Shown here: piece after piece, positions 24,015 to 31,996 of the stretch
Layout: each line of letters begins with the position of its first letter
Position numbering within the stretch: the stretch's first letter is position 1
Assembly (NCBI GenBank): GCA_035547835.1
Contig: DASZTW010000015.1
Location: forward strand, 1 to 64,000
Length of the DNA: 64,000 nucleotides
Source of the DNA: Acidimicrobiales bacterium
GTDB lineage: Bacteria; Actinomycetota; Acidimicrobiia; Acidimicrobiales; Iamiaceae
Direction of reading: 5' to 3'
Made by a program: the position numbers and the translations under genes
Notes under the pieces: model-generated
Told to the model about the DNA's origin: nothing
What the model saw: the letters and a program-made list of their open reading frames with translations, nothing else
The model's database searches: none

Positions 24015-24410
24015 TCAGCGCGGGTAACCGACCACTGCCGGCGTGGCCACACCCAACTGCACGCGGACCCGGTCCTGGTAGAAGGCCACGTGCCCGGCGA
24101 TCTGTCGCACTTGCGGGTACGGCTCGTCGTAGCTCCAACACACCGGCGCGTCGCCGTCGCCGGCGAAGCGCCAGTACGAGGCCTGGCCCTTGTACGGGCA
24201 GCGTGACGTGGTGTCGGGATCCAGTGTGAGTGCCACCTCCACGTCGTCGCGCGGGAAGTAGACCACCAGGCCGTGGTCCTGCTCGTCGACGAGCAGCGGC
24301 GAGGTGGTGCGGGCCAGCAACGTGTCGCCGAGCCAGGCCGTGACCTCGTTGCGCCGGACCAGCAGGTCGACGCGGTAGTCGGGCCGTTCCACGTAGCCAG
24401 ATGGTTCCAT
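24015..24410 (-). CDS. DUF427 domain protein
   Basis: 131 residues from the ATG at 24410. It reads RVDLLVRRNEVTAWLGDTLL, LLVDEQDHGLVVYFPRDDVE, SRCPYKGQASYWRF and IAGHVAFYQDRVRVQL. The CPYKG(Q/E)A.Y and G.VAFY motifs define DUF427, a compact beta-rich family common in actinobacteria with no proven biochemical role. Length is typical. It is probably cytoplasmic and diverges from the dioxygenase-like gene across ~220 bp. Confidence 0.85.
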   Translation of the reverse strand: MEPSGYVERPDYRVDLLVRRNEVTAWLGDTLLARTTSPLLVDEQDHGLVVYFPRDDVEVALTLDPDTTSRCPYKGQASYWRFAGDGDAPVCWSYDEPYPQVRQIAGHVAFYQDRVRVQLGVATPAVVGYPR

Positions 24411-24632
24411 CGTGTCCTCCTCGGGCCAGCGGGACCGCCACCATCGTGCCGCGCCGGGTTGCCGTCTCCACCGTCGCGGGCCGGTACGCGGGCGTCGCCG
24501 GCGGTGTTGGCGTCGCGCCGTGGCGTCTCGCAGACCACCCCGCCCGCCACGCCGGCACCCCGCGGTCTGTCCGCTGGCGTCCAGCGAACGCCCAGGTTCA
24601 GCCGCGACGCTGTTGGCGACCCAGGAGGACCC

Positions 24633-25727
24633 GTGCCCCACCACCGCAACCCGACCGACCTCGACATCGCCGATCCCGACACGCCGCCATCCCCCGAGCC
24701 GTGTGCGTTTGGGGCGGGTCGGCCGCCACGAGCGCGCGCGGCGGCGCGGTCGAGCCACGACTCCGACGACGCCCACCTCGTGGGTGGGGCCTACGACCCC
24801 GGCCACGCCCACGACGCCGGTGACGCGGGCGACGACTTCGGTGGGCTGGCCCGCGACCTGCCGCGCTTCGTCGGCCGGCGGCGAGCGCTCAGCCTGCTGG
24901 CCGCCGGGTTGGCTACCGCTGGCCTGGCCGCGTGTGGGTCGTCGCAGAAGTCCTCGGACGCCACCACCACATCGACCACCAGACGTAGTGGCGACCCCGC
25001 CGCACCCCCGGGTGCTCCCAACGGCGGCCCCAGCGGGGGCACGGGATCCGGATCGTCGGGAGGGTCGGTCGACGAGGACCAAGGTGCCACCGGTGGGTCG
25101 ACCTCGACCGAGGTCGCCGAGGAGACCGCCGGCCCGTACCCCGGCGACGGGTCGAACGGCCCGAACGCGCTCACCCAGTCGGGCATCGTCCGCCGCGACA
25201 TCCGCCGCAGCTTCGGCGACGCGTCCGGCTCGGTCACGGGGGTGCCGCTCACGGTCGAGTTCCGGCTGATCGACCTGGCGAACGGCGGGGCCGCGAAAGC
25301 TGGCGCGGCGATCTATGTCTGGCACTGCACGCCCGGCGGTGAGTACTCCCTGTACACCGGCTCGGCGCAGAACGAGAACTACCTGCGCGGCGTGCAGGCC
25401 AGCGACAAGGACGGGAAGGTGTCGTTCGCGACCGTCTTCCCCGGCGCGTACTCGGGCCGCTATCCCCACATCCACTTCGAGGTCTACGACAGCGTCGCCT
25501 CCGCAACGAAGGCAGGGCACAAGCTCCGCACGTCGCAGCTCGCGCTGCCCACTGCGGCCTGCGAGGCGGTCTATGCCACCTCCGGTTATGAGGCCAGCGC
25601 CCGCAACTACCCGCAGACCCCGATCTCCCAGGACATGGTCTTCGGCGACGGCTGGTCGACGGAGCTCGCCACGGTCACCGGCAACGTCACGTCGGGCATG
25701 GTCGCCACGCTCCACGTCGCGGTCTGA
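24633..25727 (+). CDS. Exported intradiol-dioxygenase-like lipoprotein
   Basis: 364 residues from a GTG at 24633 with AGGAGG 6-8 nt upstream. An unusual ~85-residue Asp/His-rich N-terminus precedes a twin-arginine-like segment GRRRALSLLAAGL and a lipobox LAACG (Cys ~107), then a Gly/Ser/Thr linker. The catalytic domain has VWHCTPGGEYSLY and FPGAYSGRYPHIHFEVY, holding the Tyr and two His that bind Fe(III) in intradiol ring-cleavage enzymes. It would act outside the membrane on a catechol-like compound. The substrate is unknown. The long pre-signal extension argues that the true start could be later. Confidence 0.75.
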   Translation: MPHHRNPTDLDIADPDTPPSPEPCAFGAGRPPRARAAARSSHDSDDAHLVGGAYDPGHAHDAGDAGDDFGGLARDLPRFVGRRRALSLLAAGLATAGLAACGSSQKSSDATTTSTTRRSGDPAAPPGAPNGGPSGGTGSGSSGGSVDEDQGATGGSTSTEVAEETAGPYPGDGSNGPNALTQSGIVRRDIRRSFGDASGSVTGVPLTVEFRLIDLANGGAAKAGAAIYVWHCTPGGEYSLYTGSAQNENYLRGVQASDKDGKVSFATVFPGAYSGRYPHIHFEVYDSVASATKAGHKLRTSQLALPTAACEAVYATSGYEASARNYPQTPISQDMVFGDGWSTELATVTGNVTSGMVATLHVAV

Positions 25728-25779
25728 GCGCCGCCGTCTGCCGACGCGGTCGGGGCGGGCTCCGGCCGCCGCCCCGCTG

Positions 25780-26355
25780 TCAGGCCAGTGCTTCGGTGCG
25801 GGCGGTCGCGGGGGCGTGGCGTACGTCGGAGTCGTCGAGGACCTTGGTCCAGCAGGCGAACTCGAGGCGCACGCCGTTGGGGTCGGTGAAGTACATCGAG
25901 CGGATGAACACGTCGCCGTCGTCGGTGGCCGCGTCGTAGTCGGGCTTGTGGCCGCCGTCGAGGGAGTTGGCGTGGTTGATGATCGGGGTGACCGGCACGC
26001 CTTTGGCCTTGAGCTTGGCGCGGTACTCGTCGAACTTCTCGGGTGGGACGTCGAACGCGATGTGGTTGGTGGAGCCGATCGCGGTCACACCGAACTGGTC
26101 CTGCAAGACCACGCCACGCTCGCCCTCGGGCGCGTTCGGGAACCAGAAGAACGCCACACCGTCGCGGCCGTTGCCCATGTCGAGGAAGAAGTGCTGGCCG
26201 TGGCCACCCGGCAACTCGAGGGTCTTCACGAGCTTCATCCCGAGCTTGTCCTCATACCACTCGACCGTCTCGGCCATGTCACGGCAGACGAGCGCCAAGT
26301 GGTTGAACCCACGCAACTCGAACTCGGTGTTGGTGTGCTGCTCGGCAGCGGCCAT
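25780..26355 (-). CDS. VOC-family (glyoxalase/extradiol-like) protein
   Basis: 191 residues from the ATG at 26355. It reads RGFNHLALVCRDMAETVEWY, EDKLGMKLVKTLELPGGHGQ, STNHIAFDVPPEKFDEYRAK and FIRSMYFTDPNGVRLEFACW. The two beta-alpha-beta-beta-beta units and metal ligand positions (His in NHLAL, His in NHIAFDV, Glu in RLEFAC) fit the vicinal-oxygen-chelate superfamily. It could be a ring-cleavage or lyase enzyme. It is divergent from the carboxymuconolactone decarboxylase-like gene and shares its control region. Confidence 0.8.
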   Translation of the reverse strand: MAAAEQHTNTEFELRGFNHLALVCRDMAETVEWYEDKLGMKLVKTLELPGGHGQHFFLDMGNGRDGVAFFWFPNAPEGERGVVLQDQFGVTAIGSTNHIAFDVPPEKFDEYRAKLKAKGVPVTPIINHANSLDGGHKPDYDAATDDGDVFIRSMYFTDPNGVRLEFACWTKVLDDSDVRHAPATARTEALA

Positions 26356-26442
26356 GTGATCCCCCCGGAGCATCGCTGACGCCCTCATTGCACACCATCT
26401 GTGCGGAGTGGTCAAGAGAACCCGGGCAAATGCACAGGCCCT

Positions 26443-26471
26443 TGCCAAGAAGGGCCAGGCTTTGTATACAA
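26443..26471 (+). promoter_or_regulatory. Promoter with overlapping GntR-type operator, leaderless start
   Basis: TTGCCA (26443-26448), a 16-bp spacer and TATACA (26465-26470) form a good vegetative promoter. The -10 lies inside the perfect palindrome TTGTATACAA (26462-26471), typical of FadR/GntR-family operators. Only 7 bp separate the -10 from the ATG at 26478, implying a leaderless transcript. A second inverted repeat GGCCCTT/AAGGGCC (26438-26457) covers the -35. The GntR gene at 27134 is the natural candidate binder. Confidence 0.6.
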
Positions 26472-26477
26472 CAGGCG

Positions 26478-27137
26478 ATGCCTCGACTTCAGCAGATCTC
26501 CCGCGACGACACCGATGCGCCGATCGTCCTCGCCATGTACCAGCGCCTGTTCGGCGACCGCGACCCGGTGAAGGAGCCGGGTACGGCAACCGGCACCCCG
26601 GGCGACTGGTGGACCGTGTTCGCCAACTCGCCCGACGTGCTCGAGCACGCTTGCCGCGGCTTCGGGCTGTACGCCAGCCCCAACCGCAAGATGAAGCCCC
26701 GCCACCGGGAGCTCGGACAGACGCGCGCGGGCTGGCTGGTCGGCAGCCAGTTCGTGTTCTCCCAGCACTGCAAGTCCTGCCGGGCGCTCGGCTTCCCCGA
26801 GGACAAGATCGCGGCCATCAAGGCGTGGTCGACCTCCGACCTGTTCGACGCGCCCGAGCGCGCCCTGCTGGCCTACACCGACGCACTGGTCCACGGTTTC
26901 GGGCGCGTCGACGACGCGCTGTTCGACGTGTTGCACGAGCACTTCACCGACGAGCAGATCCTCGAGTTCACGTACATCACGATGATGTACACGATGCACG
27001 CGGTGATCTCCGTGGCGCTGCGGTTGGAGTACGACGAGCGCGCCGATCCAATCGTCGAGATCGCCGCGCCCGACGACTACCAACCCGAGAACCTCGGTCG
27101 ACAGATCGCGTACGACCAGTCCGGGGCCGAGGGTTGA
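26478..27137 (+). CDS. Carboxymuconolactone decarboxylase/AhpD-like protein
   Basis: 219 residues from ATG. It reads VFANSPDVLEHACRGFGLYA, RELGQTRAGWLVGSQFVFSQ then HCKSCRALGF, FDAPERALLAYTDALVHGFG and LEFTYITMMYTMHAVISVAL. This is the helical CMD/AhpD fold, with a CxxC (CKSC) next to a His as in thiol-active AhpD-like members. Function is either decarboxylation in aromatic breakdown or peroxide/thiol chemistry. It is the first gene of the rightward cluster; its stop overlaps the TTG start of the GntR gene. Confidence 0.8.
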   Translation: MPRLQQISRDDTDAPIVLAMYQRLFGDRDPVKEPGTATGTPGDWWTVFANSPDVLEHACRGFGLYASPNRKMKPRHRELGQTRAGWLVGSQFVFSQHCKSCRALGFPEDKIAAIKAWSTSDLFDAPERALLAYTDALVHGFGRVDDALFDVLHEHFTDEQILEFTYITMMYTMHAVISVALRLEYDERADPIVEIAAPDDYQPENLGRQIAYDQSGAEG

Positions 27138-27829
27138 GTGACGCCGGGGCGGCGCACGCGTACGCACAGGTCCGCGAAGCGATCGTCGAGAACCGCTACC
27201 CGCCGGGCCACCGCCTGGTCGAGCAGCGGCTCGCGGCCGAGCTCGGTCTGTCGCGCACGCCGGTGCGCGAGGCCTTGCGCATGCTCGAGGCCGAAGGACT
27301 CGTGGTCAGTGTGCGCAACCGCGGCGCGATGGTCCGGCCGATCTCCGAGACCGAAGTCGTCGACCTCTACGGGTTGCGGATCCGGCTCGAGTCCTACGCG
27401 GTCGAAGTCGCCACCGAGCGGGCCACCGAAGGCGAGCTCGGCGAGCTCGTCGCCGCGGCCGACCGCTTCAGCGAGGCCGTCGCGAAGGGCGACGCGGAGA
27501 CGCTGGCGGGCATCCGCCGCATGCACGAGGCCAACCGCGGCTTCCACGACGTGATCCTCACCGCCGCCCGCCATGATCGGCTCGCCACGATGCTCGCCCG
27601 CACGGTCGACATCCCGCTGGTGTTCCAGGCCTTTTCCAACTTCGGTCCCGCCGAGGTCGCCCGGTCCGACACCTTCCACCACCTCATCGCCGAGGCCATG
27701 TGTCGACGCGACGCCGCCCGCGCGGCCGGGCTGATGGCCGAGCACATCGCGCAAGGGCGCGACTCGGTGCTCGATGCGCTGGCTCGCACCGAGCACCAAC
27801 TGTCCGCCCAGTCGACCTCGCGCGGGTGA
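27134..27829 (+). CDS. GntR-family regulator, FCD subfamily
   Basis: 231 residues from a TTG at 27134 overlapping the previous stop as TTGA; no better start is in frame. The N-terminal winged helix is AYAQVREAIVENRYPPGHRL, LAAELGLSRTPVREALRMLE and AEGLVVSVRNRGAMV. The C-terminal all-helical FCD domain has metal-binding His positions (RMHEANRGFHDVIL, DTFHHLIAEA). FCD regulators respond to carboxylic acids and usually repress the adjacent catabolic operon. The palindrome at 26462 fits its site. Confidence 0.9.
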   Translation: MSDAGAAHAYAQVREAIVENRYPPGHRLVEQRLAAELGLSRTPVREALRMLEAEGLVVSVRNRGAMVRPISETEVVDLYGLRIRLESYAVEVATERATEGELGELVAAADRFSEAVAKGDAETLAGIRRMHEANRGFHDVILTAARHDRLATMLARTVDIPLVFQAFSNFGPAEVARSDTFHHLIAEAMCRRDAARAAGLMAEHIAQGRDSVLDALARTEHQLSAQSTSRG

Positions 27830-27842
27830 TCGGCCAGCCGTC

Positions 27843-28259
27843 ATGCCACCAACCACCGTCCCCACCGACCGGGTCCACCGACGCGTGTGCCACGCCCTGT
27901 TCGACGCGCTCGAGGAAGGCAACGTGGCCGCGATCGACGCGCTGTACGCGCCGGACATGACGATGTGGTTCAACGTCACCAACCAGGTGATCAGCCGGGC
28001 CGACAGCCTCGCGGCGATCGACAAGGGCAAAGCGCTCCACCGTCGCCGCAACTACGACGACCGCCAGATCCACACCTTCGACGACGGGTTCATGGCCCAG
28101 TACACGTGCGAGGTCGTGGCGCACGACGGCGCGAAGGTGCCGCTCACCGCCTGCCTCGTGGCCGAAGTCCACGACGGGCTGATCACGAGGTTGTGGGAGT
28201 ACCTCGACTCGACCCACTACACGCGCCCACGTGCGCCGCGCGAAGGGTCGCCGTCATGA
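27843..28259 (+). CDS. SnoaL-like protein, first of three tandem paralogues
   Basis: 138 residues from the ATG at 27843. It reads CHALFDALEEGNVAAIDALY, APDMTMWFNVTNQV, YDDRQIHTFDDGFMAQYTCE and DGLITRLWEYLDSTHY. The NTF2-like cone fold is inferred from the helix pattern and the W.N/W.H-type segment after the second helix. It shares the order YDDR.(I/V).(A/T)F.DGF..QY with the next gene. It probably binds or transforms a small hydrophobic substrate. Its stop overlaps the next start (ATGA). Confidence 0.7.
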   Translation: MPPTTVPTDRVHRRVCHALFDALEEGNVAAIDALYAPDMTMWFNVTNQVISRADSLAAIDKGKALHRRRNYDDRQIHTFDDGFMAQYTCEVVAHDGAKVPLTACLVAEVHDGLITRLWEYLDSTHYTRPRAPREGSPS

Positions 28260-28687
28260 GCCACCGAGCCGCCGGCGTGACGGACGAGGACGACGTACGG
28301 GAGCTGTGCCACCGGTTCTTCGACGCGTACCAGGACGGTCGAGTCGACGTGCTCGACGAGATCATGAGCGATGACTGCGTGATCTGGCACAACGTGTTCG
28401 GCCGGGAGACCACCAAGGCCGAGAACCTCGCCAAGTACGCCGACAGCTACGCCGGCCAGCGCCGCCGCACGTACGACGACCGCATCGTCAACGCCTTCGC
28501 CGACGGCTTCGTGATCCAGTACACGCTGCGCGGCGTGATGCACACCGGGCATGTCGGCGCGCTGTGGATCTGCATCGTCGGTCGAGTGCACGACGGCAAG
28601 ATCACCCGCATCGACGAGTACATGGACACGTCGAAGTTCGCGGCTTGGATGGGCGGGCCACGGCCCGACGCGAGAGGACCCACATGA
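28256..28687 (+). CDS. SnoaL-like protein, second paralogue
   Basis: 143 residues. The ATG at 28256 overlaps the previous stop. It reads CHRFFDAYQDGRVDVLDEIM, SDDCVIWHNVFGRETTKAEN, YDDRIVNAFADGFVIQYTLR and HDGKITRIDEYMDTSKF. It is clearly homologous to its neighbours. The IWHN segment supplies a His in the cavity, as in the third copy (IWHS), while the first copy has WFN. This suggests divergence of substrate or role. Confidence 0.75.
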   Translation: MSHRAAGVTDEDDVRELCHRFFDAYQDGRVDVLDEIMSDDCVIWHNVFGRETTKAENLAKYADSYAGQRRRTYDDRIVNAFADGFVIQYTLRGVMHTGHVGALWICIVGRVHDGKITRIDEYMDTSKFAAWMGGPRPDARGPT

Positions 28688-28697
28688 GGCGAGCCCG

Positions 28698-29117
28698 ATG
28701 AGGAAGGACTCCGAGACCCTCGCCTTGTGCGACCGGTTCTTCGACGCCCTCGAGCAGCGTGACTATGACACGCTGCAGTCCTGCTACGCGCCCGAGGCCA
28801 TGATCTGGCACTCCCACGACTGCCTGTACCAGAGCCGTGCCGACAACCTCGCCATGCTGAAGCAGGGCATGGCCACCAACCCGAAGACGCGCTTTCGTGA
28901 TCGCCGGGTGCGGGTGTTCGAGGGCGGCTTCGTGCAGCAGCACACCATCTACGTCACCCGCGCCGACGGCTTCGAAGGCCATATGGAGGTCTGCTTCGTG
29001 GCTTACGTGCGCAACGGGATGATCAGCCGGGCGTACGAGTACTTCGACACCGGCCAAGTCGACAAGTTCATCGGACCGCGCCCCGGCGCGGCGCCAACCA
29101 ACGGGAAGGACACCTGA
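28698..29117 (+). CDS. SnoaL-like protein, third paralogue
   Basis: 139 residues from the ATG at 28698. It reads CDRFFDALEQRDYDTLQSCY, APEAMIWHSHDCLYQSRADN, DRRVRVFEGGFVQQHTIYVT and MISRAYEYFDTGQVDKFIG. Same fold and order as the two preceding genes. The conserved DNLAML/ENLAKY helix and (E/D)Y(F/M)DT end suggest one duplicated enzyme family serving one pathway. 3 bp separate it from the VOC gene. Confidence 0.75.
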   Translation: MRKDSETLALCDRFFDALEQRDYDTLQSCYAPEAMIWHSHDCLYQSRADNLAMLKQGMATNPKTRFRDRRVRVFEGGFVQQHTIYVTRADGFEGHMEVCFVAYVRNGMISRAYEYFDTGQVDKFIGPRPGAAPTNGKDT

Positions 29118-29120
29118 ACC

Positions 29121-29513
29121 ATGGGCACCCACATCGACATCGGGATCGTCGTGCGCGACATCGACGCCTGCCTGCCCTTCTACTCCGAGGCGCTCGGGCT
29201 GCAGCAGCTGTTCGACTTCGACATCCCCGGCGGGTCGCACATGTGGCAGCTCGCCGTCGGCGAGTGCGTGGTCAAGTTGGTGACCCACGCGTCGACCCCC
29301 GAAGCCGCCAACCCGCCTGGCGGGTCGGCCGGAGGCACTGGCCTGCGGTACTGGACGATGGGCGTCGATGACATCGACGCGGCAGTTGCCCGGTGCGAAG
29401 CCGCCGGTGCGCCGATCCCCCTGCCGCCGCTGCAACTGATGCCCGGTATCCGCATCGCCATGGTCGAAGATCCCGAAGGCAACGTCGTCGAGTTCCTCGA
29501 GCAGAAGTCCTGA
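29121..29513 (+). CDS. VOC-family (glyoxalase-like) protein
   Basis: 130 residues from ATG. It reads IDIGIVVRDIDACLPFYSEA, LGLQQLFDFDIPGGSHMWQL, RYWTMGVDDIDAAVARCEAA and GIRIAMVEDPEGNVVEFLEQ. The fold is a single-chain VOC of two half-modules; the C-terminal Glu ligand (VVEFLE) is present, while the first ligand position reads IDIGI instead of His. It could be a lyase or a small-molecule-binding protein in the same pathway. The next ATG starts 2 bp after its stop. Confidence 0.8.
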   Translation: MGTHIDIGIVVRDIDACLPFYSEALGLQQLFDFDIPGGSHMWQLAVGECVVKLVTHASTPEAANPPGGSAGGTGLRYWTMGVDDIDAAVARCEAAGAPIPLPPLQLMPGIRIAMVEDPEGNVVEFLEQKS

Positions 29514-29515
29514 CC

Positions 29516-30703
29516 ATGGCTGCCGAGGGCGGGGTCGACCACGGCGGGCCACCGGCTGAAGGGCTCGTCGAGCGCGTGCGCGCCGTCGTGCCCACCATCG
29601 CCGCCACCTCCTTCGAGGCCGAGGCGCAACGACGGCCGCTCGACGAGGTGATCGAGGCCCTGAAGGCCACGGGCGTGTTCCGCTCGTTCGTCCCCGCCCG
29701 CTACGGCGGTTACGAGATCGACCTGGCCACGTACCTCGACATCGGCGTCGCCGTGGCCGAAGCCGACCCGTCGATGGGGTGGATCACCACCTTCTACATG
29801 GAGCACAACTGGCTGCTCACCATGTTCGCCGACGAGTTGCAGGACGAGGTCTTCGGGGGGCAGCCGTTTGTGCTCGCGCCCGGCAGCGTCAACCCGACGG
29901 GTCGTGCCATTGACAACGGCGACGGTACGTACTCGCTGTCGGGGCACTGGACGTTCGGCACCGGCATCTGCCACGCCGACTGGGTGCTGCTCAGCGGGAA
30001 GATCGGCGACGACGACGTCGCTCGCAACTTCCTCGCCCGGGTCGGCGATGTCGAGGTGAAGGACACCTGGCACGTCGACGGCATGGCCGCCACCGGAAGC
30101 CGCGACATCCATGCCGACCACGTGCTCGTGCCCGAGCGACGGGTTTCGCTGTTCCCGCCGCCGCATCTCACTGCCCGGCCCGGCGACCCGTACCTGCACC
30201 GCATCCCGGTGGCCCCGTTCCTGTCGCTCACCGCCGCCATGCCTGCGGTGGGCGCGGCCAAGCGGGCGCTGGTGCTGTTCGAGTCCCGGCTGTTCGACCG
30301 GGTCATGTTCGGCACCAAGCGCACACAGAGCCACCGCGTGCCGACCCAAGTGCGGCTCGCCAACCTCCGCGTGGAGGTCGACGCCATCGAGCTGCTCATG
30401 AGCGGCATCGTCGCCCGCATGCAGGACCACGTCGACGGCACCATCGACCTCGACCTGCTCGCGCAACTCGAGCTGCGCTTGGCGATCGCGCACGTCGTCC
30501 GGCGTTGCCGCGAGGTGGTGCGCGAGATCATGCAGTCGAGCGGCGCGTCAGTCCACTACCTCGACAACGAGCTCCAGCGGTTGCACCGCGACATCCACAT
30601 GATCTGCGCGCACACGGTGTTCGACGTCGACCTGGTCGCCGAAGGGGTCGGCAAGGCCATCGTGGCCGAGCGCACGACACCCGCGGCCGGTGGCGAGGGC
30701 TGA
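29516..30703 (+). CDS. Flavin-dependent monooxygenase, acyl-CoA dehydrogenase fold (HsaA/DszC type)
   Basis: 395 residues from the ATG at 29516. It reads VIEALKATGVFRSFVPARYG, EADPSMGWITTFYMEHNWLL, YSLSGHWTFGTGICHADWVL, GMAATGSRDIHADHVLVPE and a C-terminal helix bundle with GASVHYLDNELQRLHRDIHM. This pattern (S-W(I/T)..., SG.W.F.SG, GT.GTGS.D, R..RD.H) fits group D two-component flavin monooxygenases rather than true acyl-CoA dehydrogenases. It needs reduced FMN or FAD from a separate reductase; none is in this cluster. Confidence 0.8.
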   Translation: MAAEGGVDHGGPPAEGLVERVRAVVPTIAATSFEAEAQRRPLDEVIEALKATGVFRSFVPARYGGYEIDLATYLDIGVAVAEADPSMGWITTFYMEHNWLLTMFADELQDEVFGGQPFVLAPGSVNPTGRAIDNGDGTYSLSGHWTFGTGICHADWVLLSGKIGDDDVARNFLARVGDVEVKDTWHVDGMAATGSRDIHADHVLVPERRVSLFPPPHLTARPGDPYLHRIPVAPFLSLTAAMPAVGAAKRALVLFESRLFDRVMFGTKRTQSHRVPTQVRLANLRVEVDAIELLMSGIVARMQDHVDGTIDLDLLAQLELRLAIAHVVRRCREVVREIMQSSGASVHYLDNELQRLHRDIHMICAHTVFDVDLVAEGVGKAIVAERTTPAAGGEG

Positions 30704-30727
30704 CGGCGAGTTGGCAAGAGGAGACCG

Positions 30728-31912
30728 ATGACCACGCCTGATTTGCTCGACCCGGCGTTCTACGCCGACCTCGACAAGATGCACGACACGTTGCGGGAGC
30801 TCCGCGCCGAGGGGCCCGTATGGCGCGACGAGGCCAATGGCTTGTGGGCGGTGCTCGGCCACGACGAGGTCATCAGCGTCGAACGCCAAGACGACCTGTT
30901 CTGCAGCGGAGGCGGTTATCGCGCGCTGGCGTCGACCGACGCGTACCGAGAGCAGGACATGATCGCTCTCGACGACCCCGACCACGCCGCGCAGCGCAGC
31001 CTGGTCTCGCGGCGCTTCACGCCCAAGTCGGTGCAACGACTCGAGCCCCATTTGCGGGCCACGATCACCGAGTTGGTCGACTCGTTCATCGGTGCGGGCG
31101 AGCTCGAGGTGGTCGACCAGCTGGCCGCCGTGCTGCCCGCCCGGCTCACCGCGCACCTGATCGGGTTCGACGAGGCCGATGCACCCGCGCTGCGCACCTG
31201 GTCGGAGCGCTTGATGCGCATCGACCAGATCATGGCCGACCCCGCGGTGATGCAGGACTTCATGGCGGCGATCATGGAGTTCGCGCCCCGCATCGGACCC
31301 ATCGTGGAGGCGCGCCGTGCCGAGCCGGCCGACGACCTCGCGTCGGTCTGGGCCCACGCCGAGCTCGACGGCTGTCCCATGCGCGACGACGTGATCGTGC
31401 AAGAGACGGGCCTGTTCATCTCCGGCGGCTCCGAGACCACCCGCACGGTGATCGCGCGGGGCCTCGCGGAACTGGCGCGCCACCCTGATCAGTGGGAAGC
31501 GATCGCCGCGGACCCGTCGCTGGTGGCCGGTGCCGTCGAGGAGCTGATCCGCTGGGTGACGCCGCTCAACAACTTCTTCCGCACCGCCACCCGTGACGGA
31601 CACATCGGGGATGTGGCAGTGGCGGCGGGCGACCGGGTGATCCTCCTGTACCCGTCGGCCAACCGCGACGAGCGGATCTTCGACGACCCGTATCGCTTCG
31701 ACATCACCCGCAGCCCGAACCCGCACGTGTCGTTCGGGTTCGGCACCCACTTCTGTCTCGGCTCCTCGCTCGCCCGGCTCGAGCTGCGACTCCTGCTGGC
31801 CGAGCTCACGAGCCGGCTCGCCGACTTGCGCGTGCTCGAAGGCCCCGACATCGAGCCGAACATCTTCGCCGGCGCCGTCCGCTCCCTCCGCATGGCGTTC
31901 ACTCCCCGCTGA
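30728..31912 (+). CDS. Cytochrome P450
   Basis: 394 residues from ATG with AAGAGGAG just upstream. The I-helix ISGGSETTRTVIARG carries the oxygen-activating Glu-Thr pair with Thr following. Heme loop FGFGTHFCLGSSLARLEL holds the Cys ligand; EELIRW is the ExxR helix start. Length and lack of a membrane anchor are those of soluble actinobacterial P450s (class needing ferredoxin and reductase). It is last in the rightward cluster and probably hydroxylates the same substrate as the flavin monooxygenase. Confidence 0.92.
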   Translation: MTTPDLLDPAFYADLDKMHDTLRELRAEGPVWRDEANGLWAVLGHDEVISVERQDDLFCSGGGYRALASTDAYREQDMIALDDPDHAAQRSLVSRRFTPKSVQRLEPHLRATITELVDSFIGAGELEVVDQLAAVLPARLTAHLIGFDEADAPALRTWSERLMRIDQIMADPAVMQDFMAAIMEFAPRIGPIVEARRAEPADDLASVWAHAELDGCPMRDDVIVQETGLFISGGSETTRTVIARGLAELARHPDQWEAIAADPSLVAGAVEELIRWVTPLNNFFRTATRDGHIGDVAVAAGDRVILLYPSANRDERIFDDPYRFDITRSPNPHVSFGFGTHFCLGSSLARLELRLLLAELTSRLADLRVLEGPDIEPNIFAGAVRSLRMAFTPR

Positions 31913-31920
31913 CCGCCGTC

Positions 31921-31959
31921 TCGCTGGTCGCTGGTCGCTGGTCGCTGGTCGCTGGTCGC
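31921..31959. repeat. 7-bp tandem repeat (TCGCTGG)n
   Basis: Five exact copies of TCGCTGG and a partial sixth lie right after the P450 stop, followed by GTGGGTC-type repeats to about 31985. It is non-coding. It is in the convergent gap between the P450 and the aldo/keto reductase. Confidence 0.8.
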
Positions 31960-31996
31960 CGGCCGTGGGTCGTGGGTCGGGGTCGTCGGCGGGGGG

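Noticed and set aside
31921-31985. Regulatory RNA or att site
   Set aside because: Simple slippage-type 7-bp repeats between convergent genes; no fold or core sequence supports more.
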